From positions 1 to 5,777 of the forward strand of contig CAMTOT010000206.1 of assembly GCA_947074165.1 (NCBI GenBank): a DNA stretch of 5,777 bases, written 5' to 3'. Each line of letters starts with the position of its first letter. Position 1 is the first letter of the stretch. The position numbers and the translations under genes were made by a program. The notes below the pieces were generated by a model. It saw only the letters and a program-made list of their open reading frames with translations. It did not search any database and was not told where the DNA came from. Source of the stretch: an uncultured Bacteroidales bacterium. Its GTDB lineage: Bacteria > Bacteroidota > Bacteroidia > Bacteroidales > JAUNSR01. Shown one piece after another: positions 1-5,730 of the stretch.

Positions 1-179
1 GGACTAAAGGTAAGGCTAATATTTAATCCCAACAACCGCATTTATCCGCTGAGCCTAAATAATCCGCTTGTTTAATCCGACCGGATACTTATAAAATATT
101 ATTTACGCAAGTTGTATATTGTGATTAGAATAATGATTGTCGTTTGGATAATAAGCATGATCATCAAACCGGTTAAAAC
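1..179. other. AT-rich non-coding left end
   Basis: No supported gene lies here. The plus-strand frame starting at base 1 stays open for 24 codons to a TAA at 73-75, but this is no longer than chance allows and I do not recognise the peptide. The stretch has a few short words resembling TAATCCGC (near 43, 60 and 73) and small palindromes (ATGATCAT at 157-164, AACCGGTT at 167-174), none convincing as a site. It lies downstream of the tRNA-His terminator and is probably intergenic. Confidence 0.5.
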
Positions 180-210
180 AAAAAAAAGCTGTCTGATAAC
201 AGACAGCTTT
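180..210 (-). terminator. Intrinsic terminator after tRNA-His
   Basis: A perfect 11-bp inverted repeat (AAAGCTGTCTG at 185-195, CAGACAGCTTT at 200-210) encloses a 4-nt loop. Read leftward, the second arm runs straight into eight T residues (187-180), the classic stem plus U-tract of a rho-independent terminator. It lies 8 nt past the 3' end of tRNA-His, so it ends that transcript and any read-through from folD. Confidence 0.93.
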
Positions 211-218
211 CATTTTCG

Positions 219-293
<75 letters not shown>

Positions 294-310
294 GTTTCTC
301 GATTGCGTTG

Positions 311-340
311 CAAAGGTATGCACTTTTTTTATTCCTGCAA
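311..340 (-). promoter_or_regulatory. Bacteroidota-type promoter for tRNA-His
   Basis: On the minus strand the -7 element is TACCTTTG (318 down to 311), an exact TAnnTTTG match followed by C. A -33 TTG sits at 340-338, 19 nt upstream, the spacing expected of the Bacteroidota sigma-ABfr promoter. Transcription would start near 303-306, about 10 nt before the mature tRNA 5' end. This is the best-formed promoter in the window. Confidence 0.8.
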
Positions 341-378
341 TACCTTGAGCAAAAAAAATCTCGAAAAAAGTATTTTTT

Positions 379-1260
379 TTATTTGTAAATGGCTTTTTTG
401 CCCGCCAGAAGCGTATTTTTCATCAATGAGCATATAGTCATAGGCCCGACACCGCCCGGAACAGGGGTAATGAAAGAACATTTAGGAGCCACCTCATCAA
501 ACTTCACGTCACCCGTAAGTTTGAATCCGGATTTAGTATTTGCGTTAGGTACTCGTGTAGTGCCTACGTCTACAAGTACAGCACCATCTTTTACCATATC
601 TGCAGTCACGAACTCAGGAGAACCAAGAGCAGCGATTATGATATCGGCAGTAAGACATATTTCTTTGATATTAGGAGTAGCACTGTGACATACGGTCACC
701 GTTGCATTGCCAGGATAAGCTTTCTGCATCATAAGAGAGGCTACAGGTTTGCCAACGATATTACTTCTGCCAAGCACTACGCAATGTTTACCTTTAGTCT
801 CAATATTATAATGAGCAAGAAGATCAATGATACCGGCAGGTGTAGCTGAAAGGAAACAAGGCAGACCGATAGACATACGACCTACATTTACAGGATGAAA
901 ACCGTCTACATCTTTACGATAATCTATCGCTTCCGTAACTTTCTGCTCAGAGATATGTTTAGGGAGAGGTAGCTGCACGATAAAACCATCTACATCGGGA
1001 TCTTCATTAAGCTCTTTTACTTTATCAAGAAGCTCCTGTTCTGTCACGTCATTTTCAAATCTGATAAGAGAAGATTTAAATCCGCATTCAGCGCATGCTT
1101 TCACTTTGTTGGCAACATATGTTTCGCTTCCTCCGTCGTGACCAACGAGAATAGCCGCTAGATGAGGTGTTTTACCTCCCGCTGCTTTAATATCCGATAC
1201 TTCTTGTGCTATCTGCTGTTTGATATGGGCGGCAACCGCTTTTCCGTCTATTAACTGCAT
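379..1260 (-). CDS. folD: Bifunctional FolD: methylenetetrahydrofolate dehydrogenase / methenyltetrahydrofolate cyclohydrolase
   Basis: This cytosolic one-carbon enzyme oxidises 5,10-methylene-THF to methenyl-THF with NADP and hydrolyses that to 10-formyl-THF, feeding purine and formyl-Met synthesis. The protein is 293 aa, normal for the family. The N-terminal catalytic half has the YVxxK motif (Tyr48, catalytic Lys52), the VDGFIVQLPLP signature (90-100) and KDVDGFHPVNVGR (116-128). The C-terminal Rossmann half has the GRSNIVGKP nucleotide-binding loop (164-172) and the PGGVGPMT signature (268-275). No key residue is missing. The ATG at 1258-1260 fits the family N-terminus (MQLIDGKAVA) and has no Shine-Dalgarno, as is usual in this phylum. 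It is the last protein gene of the leftward cluster, 94 nt after ffh with a hairpin between. I see no TAnnTTTG promoter in that gap, so co-transcription with ffh is likely. No stem with a U-tract follows its stop before tRNA-His. Confidence 0.97.
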   Translation of the reverse strand: MQLIDGKAVAAHIKQQIAQEVSDIKAAGGKTPHLAAILVGHDGGSETYVANKVKACAECGFKSSLIRFENDVTEQELLDKVKELNEDPDVDGFIVQLPLPKHISEQKVTEAIDYRKDVDGFHPVNVGRMSIGLPCFLSATPAGIIDLLAHYNIETKGKHCVVLGRSNIVGKPVASLMMQKAYPGNATVTVCHSATPNIKEICLTADIIIAALGSPEFVTADMVKDGAVLVDVGTTRVPNANTKSGFKLTGDVKFDEVAPKCSFITPVPGGVGPMTICSLMKNTLLAGKKAIYK

Positions 1261-1306
1261 AATGTATGTCGTTTAAATTAATGTTCCTGTAATTGTATAT
1301 ATACAC

Positions 1307-1344
1307 AAACGGGAAACCGCGACAATAAGCGAAGTTTCCCGTTT
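1307..1344 (-). terminator. Hairpin between ffh and folD (terminator-like, weak U-tract)
   Basis: A perfect 11-bp inverted repeat (AAACGGGAAAC at 1307-1317, GTTTCCCGTTT at 1334-1344) can stack on an inner CGC/GCG stem (1318-1320 with 1329-1331), leaving an 8-nt loop and a 2-nt bulge. It starts 10 nt beyond the ffh stop. Leftward, the stem is followed by GTGTATATATAC rather than a run of T, so strong intrinsic termination is doubtful. It may partly terminate, protect the ffh 3' end, or mark an RNA processing point between ffh and folD. The hairpin is directly visible; its role is inference. Confidence 0.6.
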
Positions 1345-1354
1345 CTATTTTATA

Positions 1355-2683
1355 TTATCTTTTTTTCAGATTGCGCATCAGATTGGCAGGGTTTTTAGCC
1401 TGCGTGACCATACGCATCATTTTGCGAGTCTCATCAAACTGCTTGATAAGTCTGTTTACATCCTGAATAGTTGTACCCGAACCTTTAGCAATACGCGCGC
1501 GACGGCTTCCGTTAATTACTTCCGGATTAGTACGCTCCTCAGGAGTCATAGAGTAAATGATAGCTTCGATGCTTTTGAATGCGTTATCGTCGATATCAAT
1601 ATCTTTGATAGCTTTACCCACACCCGGTATCATAGAGGCAAGTTCTTTCAGATTACCCATTTTTTTAATCTGGTGTATCTGTGCTATAAAGTCATTGAAG
1701 TCAAACTGGTTTTTAGCGATTTTTTTCTGCAGACGTTTAGCTTCTTCCTCATCATATTGCTCCTGAGCACGCTCAACAAGCGATACGATATCACCCATAC
1801 CAAGGATACGGTCGGCCATACGCGCAGGGTGGAATATGTCAAGGGCATCCATTTTCTCGCCTGTACCCACAAACTTGATTGGTTTGTTTACAACAGAGCG
1901 GATAGACAGAGCTGCACCACCACGAGTATCACCGTCAAGTTTTGTAAGGATTACCCCGTCGAAGTCAAGACGGTCATTAAATTCCTTAGCTGTATTGACA
2001 GCATCCTGACCTGTCATTGAGTCAACAACAAAAAGGATTTCGTCTGGATTTACCGCATCTTTAACTGATTTGATCTCTTTCATCATCGACTCGTCGATAG
2101 CAAGACGACCTGCCGTATCTATGATTACGACATTAAATCCGTTAGATTTAGCGTATGTGATAGCGTTTTTAGCAATCTCTACAGGGTTTTTGCTACCCTC
2201 TTCAGAATATACCTCAACACCAATCTGCTGACCAAGAACTTTCAGCTGATCGATAGCCGCCGGACGATATACGTCACCCGCTACAAGAAGAGGTTTTTTA
2301 TTGCGTTTGGTAACAAGCAGGTTAGCAAGTTTACCTGAAAAAGTTGTTTTACCCGATCCCTGAAGACCCGACATAAGGATAACTGCAGGTTCACCTTTAA
2401 GGTTGATATCAACAGAATCGCCACCCATAAGCTGGGCCAGCTCATCATGTACAATCTTAACCATCAGCTGGCTTGGTTTAACGGCCGTAAGCACGTTCAT
2501 ACCCATAGCTTTTTCCTTAACGGTGTCAGTAAAAGTTTTCGCGACTTTATAGTTAACGTCAGCGTCAAGAAGAGCGCGACGCACGTCTTTAAGCGTCTCC
2601 GCTACATTGATTTCGGTGATTTTGCCTTCACCTTTCAGTATCTTAAACGATCTTTCTAATCTGTCACTTAAATTTTCAAACAT
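1355..2683 (-). CDS. ffh: Signal recognition particle protein Ffh (SRP54 GTPase)
   Basis: Ffh binds the small SRP RNA, recognises hydrophobic signal sequences emerging from the ribosome and, with its receptor FtsY, delivers them to the SecYEG translocon. The protein is 442 aa, standard length. An N-terminal helical N domain (about 1-90) precedes the G domain. That domain carries the P-loop GLQGSGKTT (106-114), the SRP insertion-box segment around DVYRPAAIDQL (137-147), DTAGR (189-193), TKLDGDTRGGAALS (247-260) and GTGEK (273-277). The methionine-rich M domain (about 300-442) includes KKMGNLKELASMIPGVGK (340-357) and the RNA-binding SRRARIAKGSG region (393-403). All GTPase motifs are intact. 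The ATG at 2681-2683 gives the canonical MFENLSDRLERSF start, with an A-rich leader and no Shine-Dalgarno. A candidate -7 element lies about 60 nt upstream, and the neighbouring genes are co-oriented. Confidence 0.98.
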   Translation of the reverse strand: MFENLSDRLERSFKILKGEGKITEINVAETLKDVRRALLDADVNYKVAKTFTDTVKEKAMGMNVLTAVKPSQLMVKIVHDELAQLMGGDSVDINLKGEPAVILMSGLQGSGKTTFSGKLANLLVTKRNKKPLLVAGDVYRPAAIDQLKVLGQQIGVEVYSEEGSKNPVEIAKNAITYAKSNGFNVVIIDTAGRLAIDESMMKEIKSVKDAVNPDEILFVVDSMTGQDAVNTAKEFNDRLDFDGVILTKLDGDTRGGAALSIRSVVNKPIKFVGTGEKMDALDIFHPARMADRILGMGDIVSLVERAQEQYDEEEAKRLQKKIAKNQFDFNDFIAQIHQIKKMGNLKELASMIPGVGKAIKDIDIDDNAFKSIEAIIYSMTPEERTNPEVINGSRRARIAKGSGTTIQDVNRLIKQFDETRKMMRMVTQAKNPANLMRNLKKR

Positions 2684-2742
2684 ATCTTTTTGAATTAATT
2701 ATTTGTTAAAGCTTTTCCTGACCGCAGCTTTTCAAACGGTGG

Positions 2743-2750
2743 CAAAAATA
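2743..2750 (-). promoter_or_regulatory. Candidate -7 promoter element for ffh
   Basis: On the minus strand TATTTTTG matches TAnnTTTG exactly and is followed by C, as in many Bacteroidota promoters. It lies 9 nt after the MATE stop codon and would give a leader of roughly 50 nt before the ffh ATG. No -33 TTG stands at the usual 19-21 nt; the nearest is about 28 nt away at 2779-2781. The surrounding A/T runs make a chance match possible. Confidence 0.5.
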
Positions 2751-2759
2751 CAAAAAATA

Positions 2760-4082
2760 TCATATTTTTTTTGATTGCCAATCTGCTTTTTTGAGGTATA
2801 TGTATGAGAATATAAGCAGTCCGCCCCAGTATATGTGTTCTGAATACCAGCAAATATCTACAGGTAGTTGTTTTTTAAATGCTACTATCCATATAAACAA
2901 CATATAAAATATCAGTGTAGCTACCTCCATGCCAAAAGCGGAACGTGTATTTCCTGTGCCTGAAACAAACTGAAAATATAACATAGCCGGAGCCGCAATG
3001 ACGTAGGCAGATACAAGGACTCTCATTGATGGTATTGTGGCCTGTATCAGTTCGGGATTGTCTGTATAGATCATAAGTACCTGCTCCGGAAATAGCCACA
3101 GTGCCACTATAACAGGGGTTATCAACACGGCGCATTGTTTAAGGATTTTGAATATCTGTCCGGGCACATCTTCAGTCTTCCCTTCTCCCATCAGATTACT
3201 AACCAGCGTATTGGTAGTAGTGCCATAAGCGCTTATACACATAAACAGCATACTGGATACACTTCTCACTATATTTGAGACAGCAAGCGAACGCTCGCCA
3301 AGGTGCTCTGTGGCAATAAAGAATATAAACCATGTACTCATGGCAAGAAAATACTGAAACATTATCCAGAAAGATATATTCAGTACATGAGCGAGCTGTT
3401 TGTGGTTGTATGATATCTTTTCACTGAAACCGTATTTTTTCAGATCCAGTTTGGTCACTGAGAATACGACGAAAAATAAAAAGAAGAAGAATTCTGATAT
3501 AACAGATGCAAGAGCCGCACCTTCTATGCCCATTTGCGGAAGGCCAAACTTACCGAATACAAGCCCGTAGTCAAGAAATATATTTATCACGGCCATAAAA
3601 ACCGCAGCCATAGTAAGGACTTTGGTCTTTGTGATACCAACAAAGAAGGCTCTGTACATACCGGCAAGATAGCCGAAAAACAGTCCCCATACACGCCATT
3701 TAAGAAATGCAAGTGTAGAGGCTGCTACCCTTTCAGAGTCGACTATGGAGTGAATAAACATAGGCACAGTAAAATAAACCACAGCAACACCCAGAAAAGC
3801 GAGGATTAACAAAAACCCTGATCCCTGCATAAAAATAGGAGCAATCTTATTAAACTCTCCCTCCCCGTTGCGACGGGCCATCAAAATCTGAGAACCGGTG
3901 CTAAAACCGAATCCGAGCATAAAGAATATGAGATAAAGTAGTCCACCAAGTGCGGCGCCTCCGAGTTCTACCTCTCCTACCCTCCCGAGAAAAGCCGTAT
4001 CTGTAATGCTTATGATGTTTTCTGATAAGATACTAAATATGATAGGATATGCTACATTCCAAATTTTCTTATTTCCGTACAT
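2760..4082 (-). CDS. MATE family multidrug/toxin efflux transporter
   Basis: This inner-membrane antiporter belongs to the multidrug and toxic compound extrusion family, which exports drugs or metabolites in exchange for Na+ or H+. The protein is 440 aa, typical for MATE, and hydrophobic throughout with about 12 predicted membrane segments in two six-helix halves. Family marks are Pro13 in the first helix, TDTAFLGRVGEVELGG (27-42), the NIFLDYGLVFGKFGLPQMGIEGAALA block (167-192) and SGTGNTRSAF (374-383). Charged residues concentrate in short loops and at the KKADWQSKKI tail. Substrate and coupling ion cannot be read from sequence; it is not obviously NorM, DinF or another named subgroup. Its ATG lies 30 nt beyond the hairpin terminating panCD, and no TAnnTTTG element is visible in that gap. 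It therefore uses an atypical promoter or read-through from panD. Its TGA stop is followed directly by the ffh leader. Confidence 0.93.
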   Translation of the reverse strand: MYGNKKIWNVAYPIIFSILSENIISITDTAFLGRVGEVELGGAALGGLLYLIFFMLGFGFSTGSQILMARRNGEGEFNKIAPIFMQGSGFLLILAFLGVAVVYFTVPMFIHSIVDSERVAASTLAFLKWRVWGLFFGYLAGMYRAFFVGITKTKVLTMAAVFMAVINIFLDYGLVFGKFGLPQMGIEGAALASVISEFFFFLFFVVFSVTKLDLKKYGFSEKISYNHKQLAHVLNISFWIMFQYFLAMSTWFIFFIATEHLGERSLAVSNIVRSVSSMLFMCISAYGTTTNTLVSNLMGEGKTEDVPGQIFKILKQCAVLITPVIVALWLFPEQVLMIYTDNPELIQATIPSMRVLVSAYVIAAPAMLYFQFVSGTGNTRSAFGMEVATLIFYMLFIWIVAFKKQLPVDICWYSEHIYWGGLLIFSYIYLKKADWQSKKI

Positions 4083-4111
4083 AATTGATTATAATTGAAT
4101 TGTCTGAGTGT

Positions 4112-4147
4112 AAAAAAAGCCTCACCTTTAAATAAAAAGATGAGGCT
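4112..4147 (-). terminator. Intrinsic terminator of the panCD operon
   Basis: Read leftward, AGCCTCA-T-CTTT (4147 to 4136) pairs with AAAG-G-TGAGGCT (4129 to 4118) through a 12-bp stem containing one G-U wobble. The second arm is followed by a run of seven T residues (from 4118 down to 4112). The stem starts 21 nt past the panD stop. Good stem, short loop and U-tract make this a confident rho-independent terminator separating panCD from the MATE gene. Confidence 0.9.
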
Positions 4148-4168
4148 GATCTGAATATTTTCTTTTGT

Positions 4169-4522
4169 TTACTCAAGAATTCTGTTTGTGGCAGTATCAG
4201 GAAAAACAACAGATGGCTTAAATGTTTTCGCTTCTTCAAAGTCCATCAACGCGTAAGCTATGATAATAACTACATCGCCCGGCTGTACAAGACGTGCCGC
4301 TGCTCCGTTAAGGCAAACAACTCCGGAATTTCTTTCCCCTTTGATAACATATGTTTCAAGACGGGCTCCGTTATTATTGTTTACAATAGCAACCTTCTCA
4401 TTCGGGATGATATTGGCAGCCTCTAAAAGCGCTTCATCGATAGTTATGCTTCCGATATAGTTCAAATCCGCCTGTGTGACTGTCACACGATGGATTTTGG
4501 ACTTCATTACTTCTATCTGCAT
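4169..4522 (-). CDS. panD: Aspartate 1-decarboxylase proenzyme PanD
   Basis: PanD decarboxylates L-aspartate to beta-alanine, the amine that PanC joins to pantoate. It is made as an inactive chain that cleaves itself between Gly24 and Ser25, turning the serine into the catalytic pyruvoyl group. Both residues are present in YIGSITID (22-29). Other residues known from the E. coli enzyme occupy the same numbers: Lys9, His11, Arg54, Thr57 and Tyr58. Length is 117 aa, near the usual 115-130. Starting at the ATG at 4520-4522 reproduces the E. coli numbering exactly; Met6 is an alternative start but would shorten the first strand. The gene begins 17 nt after the panC stop, so the two are almost certainly co-transcribed, and a strong terminator follows. 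No maturation partner such as PanZ is seen here. Confidence 0.97.
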   Translation of the reverse strand: MQIEVMKSKIHRVTVTQADLNYIGSITIDEALLEAANIIPNEKVAIVNNNNGARLETYVIKGERNSGVVCLNGAAARLVQPGDVVIIIAYALMDFEEAKTFKPSVVFPDTATNRILE

Positions 4523-4539
4523 ATATATGATTTTAGTGT

Positions 4540-5382
4540 TTATTTATAGATAATATTATCGATAAGACGTACCTGCCCGCAAAATACGGTTATACACCCT
4601 ACTATATTTTCTGAATCACTCCAGTTATCAACAGGCTGAAGTGTAACAGAGTCAACAATTTCAAAATACTCTACATCAAGTGAGTCAATCTCGTTGATCT
4701 GAGCAATAACTCTGTCGACGGTCTCTTTAAGACTGTATGACGCCATATCCTCTTTACTCTGAAAAAGAGCTTTAGATATAGCTACCGCATCTTTTTTCTC
4801 ACTATCGGTCAGTCTCATATTGCGGCTGCTCATAGCCAGTCCGCTTTCTTCTCTGACTATCGGAACCTGTATTACCTGCACCGGAATATTCAACTGTTTT
4901 ACCATCTCACGTATTATGGCAACCTGCTGAAAATCTTTCTCTCCAAAGTATGAGAAGTCTGGAGTCACAAGGTCAAACAGACGGCTCACTACCTGAGCCA
5001 CACCGTTAAAGTGTCCGGGACGCATTTTGCCTTCCATCACTTTATCGAGCGTACCAAAGTCAAAAACTCTGGTATCCGGCTCCGGATATATATCCTCTAC
5101 GCCCGGCAGAAATACGATATCACATCCGGCCGATTCAAGCAGGCGGCAATCCGCATCAGGTGTTCTGGGATATTTTTCAAGGTCTTCGGGGTTGTTGAAT
5201 TGCGTAGGATTCACAAATACACTAACTACACATATATCATTTTCCGACTTACATCTTCTTACTAAATGTAAATGACCTTCGTGAAGTGCTCCCATAGTGG
5301 GAACAAATCCGACTTTACCTCCATCAGCTTTGCCGGCAGAGATAGCTTGCTGAAGCTCAGCTACTGTTTTTACCGTTTTCAT
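4540..5382 (-). CDS. panC: Pantothenate synthetase PanC (pantoate--beta-alanine ligase)
   Basis: PanC activates D-pantoate with ATP to pantoyl-adenylate and condenses it with beta-alanine to give pantothenate, the vitamin B5 precursor of coenzyme A. Counting from the ATG at 5380-5382 the protein is 280 aa, normal for the family. It shows the ATP-binding FVPTMGALHEGHLHLV segment with the HxGH motif (34-37), FVNPTQF (56-62), RPGHFNGV (121-128), YFGEKDFQQ (145-153) and the KMSKS-like loop AMSSRN (183-188). All expected motifs are intact. The frame can be opened four codons earlier at a TTG (5392-5394, residues MLLG), but MKTVKTVAEL is the family-like N-terminus, so I prefer the ATG. panD follows after 17 nt and supplies its substrate. 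panB is not in the window. Confidence 0.97.
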   Translation of the reverse strand: MKTVKTVAELQQAISAGKADGGKVGFVPTMGALHEGHLHLVRRCKSENDICVVSVFVNPTQFNNPEDLEKYPRTPDADCRLLESAGCDIVFLPGVEDIYPEPDTRVFDFGTLDKVMEGKMRPGHFNGVAQVVSRLFDLVTPDFSYFGEKDFQQVAIIREMVKQLNIPVQVIQVPIVREESGLAMSSRNMRLTDSEKKDAVAISKALFQSKEDMASYSLKETVDRVIAQINEIDSLDVEYFEIVDSVTLQPVDNWSDSENIVGCITVFCGQVRLIDNIIYK

Positions 5383-5402
5383 TCCTAATAACAAAATCGG
5401 TG

Positions 5403-5410
5403 CAAAATAA
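5403..5410 (-). promoter_or_regulatory. Weak candidate -7 element for panC
   Basis: On the minus strand TTATTTTG differs from TAnnTTTG at one position, is followed by C, and would place the start of transcription about 14 nt before the panC ATG at 5382. A TTG at 5429-5427 is 16 nt upstream, shorter than the usual 19. In such AT-rich DNA this is only a suggestion. Confidence 0.25.
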
Positions 5411-5623
5411 ACAAATAAATATTATACAATAAAATAATAATCAAAAATTACATCCCAGACTTTTCATTTATAGTGAATTTTCCATTTTGAGTAAATCGCA
5501 ATGCTTTTGATTTTTATATTTTTAACACAACATTTCATCCTCTCAATTTGACTTTTCACAACGTAAACAAACACTAATCGGCTTCATTTAAGTCTTGAAT
5601 CATGTTAAAATGCTATCCAAAAC

Positions 5624-5676
5624 CCCCTTATTATTATATTAATATATAAAAGAAAGATGAAAGGGGTGCTTTTTTT
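5624..5676 (+). terminator. Terminator-like hairpin with T-run before the rightward promoter
   Basis: CCCCTT (5624-5629) can pair with AAGGGG (5661-5666). The flanking A and T extend the stem if the fifth C is bulged. The plus strand then reads TGC followed by seven T residues (5670-5676). The 31-nt loop contains a 12-bp palindrome, TATATTAATATA (5635-5646), that could form an inner stem. The shape resembles a rho-independent terminator reading rightward, yet no rightward gene precedes it. It may block stray transcription, end a small RNA, or be fortuitous. Confidence 0.35.
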
Positions 5677-5678
5677 AT

Positions 5679-5686
5679 TATCTTTG
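5679..5686 (+). promoter_or_regulatory. -7 promoter element for the truncated rightward gene
   Basis: TATCTTTG, followed by C, matches TAnnTTTG exactly, 36 nt before the ATG at 5723. Transcription would begin near 5692, giving a leader of about 30 nt. No clear TTG is present at the -33 position; the T-run of the preceding hairpin occupies the spacer. The position just ahead of a plausible start codon supports it. Confidence 0.65.
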
Positions 5687-5722
5687 CCAAACAATTTTTT
5701 TTGATATCAAAGAGAAAAAATC

Positions 5723-5730
5723 ATGACTAA
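5723..5730 (+). CDS. First codons of a truncated rightward gene
   Basis: ATG ACT AA is preceded by an A-rich leader (AGAGAAAAAATC) and a good -7 element, then cut by library adapter at 5731. Only Met-Thr and the first two bases of a Lys or Asn codon are genuine, so function cannot be read. As background, I recall a glycogen/starch synthase gene lying divergent to panC in several Bacteroides genomes, with a protein beginning in a similar way. That is a guess from context, not evidence from this sequence. Confidence 0.4.

Larger units (their letters stand above)
5383..5722. other. Divergent intergenic region upstream of panC
   Basis: About 340 nt of very AT-rich DNA separate panC (leftward) from a truncated rightward gene. 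No convincing open frame lies inside. On the right are a hairpin with a T-run (5624-5676), a Bacteroidota -7 element (5679-5686) and a small palindrome in the leader (5700-5711). On the left is only a weak panC promoter candidate. Much of 5410-5620 holds nothing I can name. Confidence 0.7.

Noticed and set aside
1..75. Plus-strand frame open from the left edge for 24 codons, as if the C-terminus of a protein
   Set aside because: An open run of this length is expected by chance often enough, the peptide is not recognised, and no other support such as a following terminator reading rightward is clear.
340..378. Possible terminator after folD
   Set aside because: The stretch is T-rich on the minus strand, but I find no stable stem; the shared terminator after tRNA-His is the first convincing stop.
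389..688. 99-codon plus-strand frame antisense to folD
   Set aside because: It is a shadow of the folD coding frame; the minus-strand protein has every family motif, and no promoter or homology supports the antisense product.
1294..1305. 12-bp palindrome TGTATATATACA upstream of folD as a possible operator
   Set aside because: It is an alternating AT run of low complexity with no second copy in the window.
1673..2020. 115-codon plus-strand frame antisense to ffh
   Set aside because: It lies wholly within the well-supported Ffh coding region and its translation shows no recognisable domain.
2875..3809. Several 86-91 codon frames overlapping the MATE gene on both strands
   Set aside because: They sit inside the MATE coding frame, have no family-like features, and would need translation of the same DNA in a second frame.
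5011..5275. Two overlapping plus-strand frames of 82-84 codons antisense to panC
   Set aside because: They are shadows of the conserved PanC frame and overlap each other in different frames.
5501..5551. 16-codon hydrophobic open frame in the intergenic region
   Set aside because: It is too short to distinguish from chance in AT-rich DNA, and no ribosome binding site or consensus promoter precedes it.
5602..5649. 15-codon frame with three Tyr codons overlapping the terminator-like hairpin, like an attenuator leader peptide
   Set aside because: The tyrosine codons come from a TAT repeat in low-complexity DNA, there is no ribosome site, and the downstream promoter lies beyond the hairpin, which does not fit attenuation.
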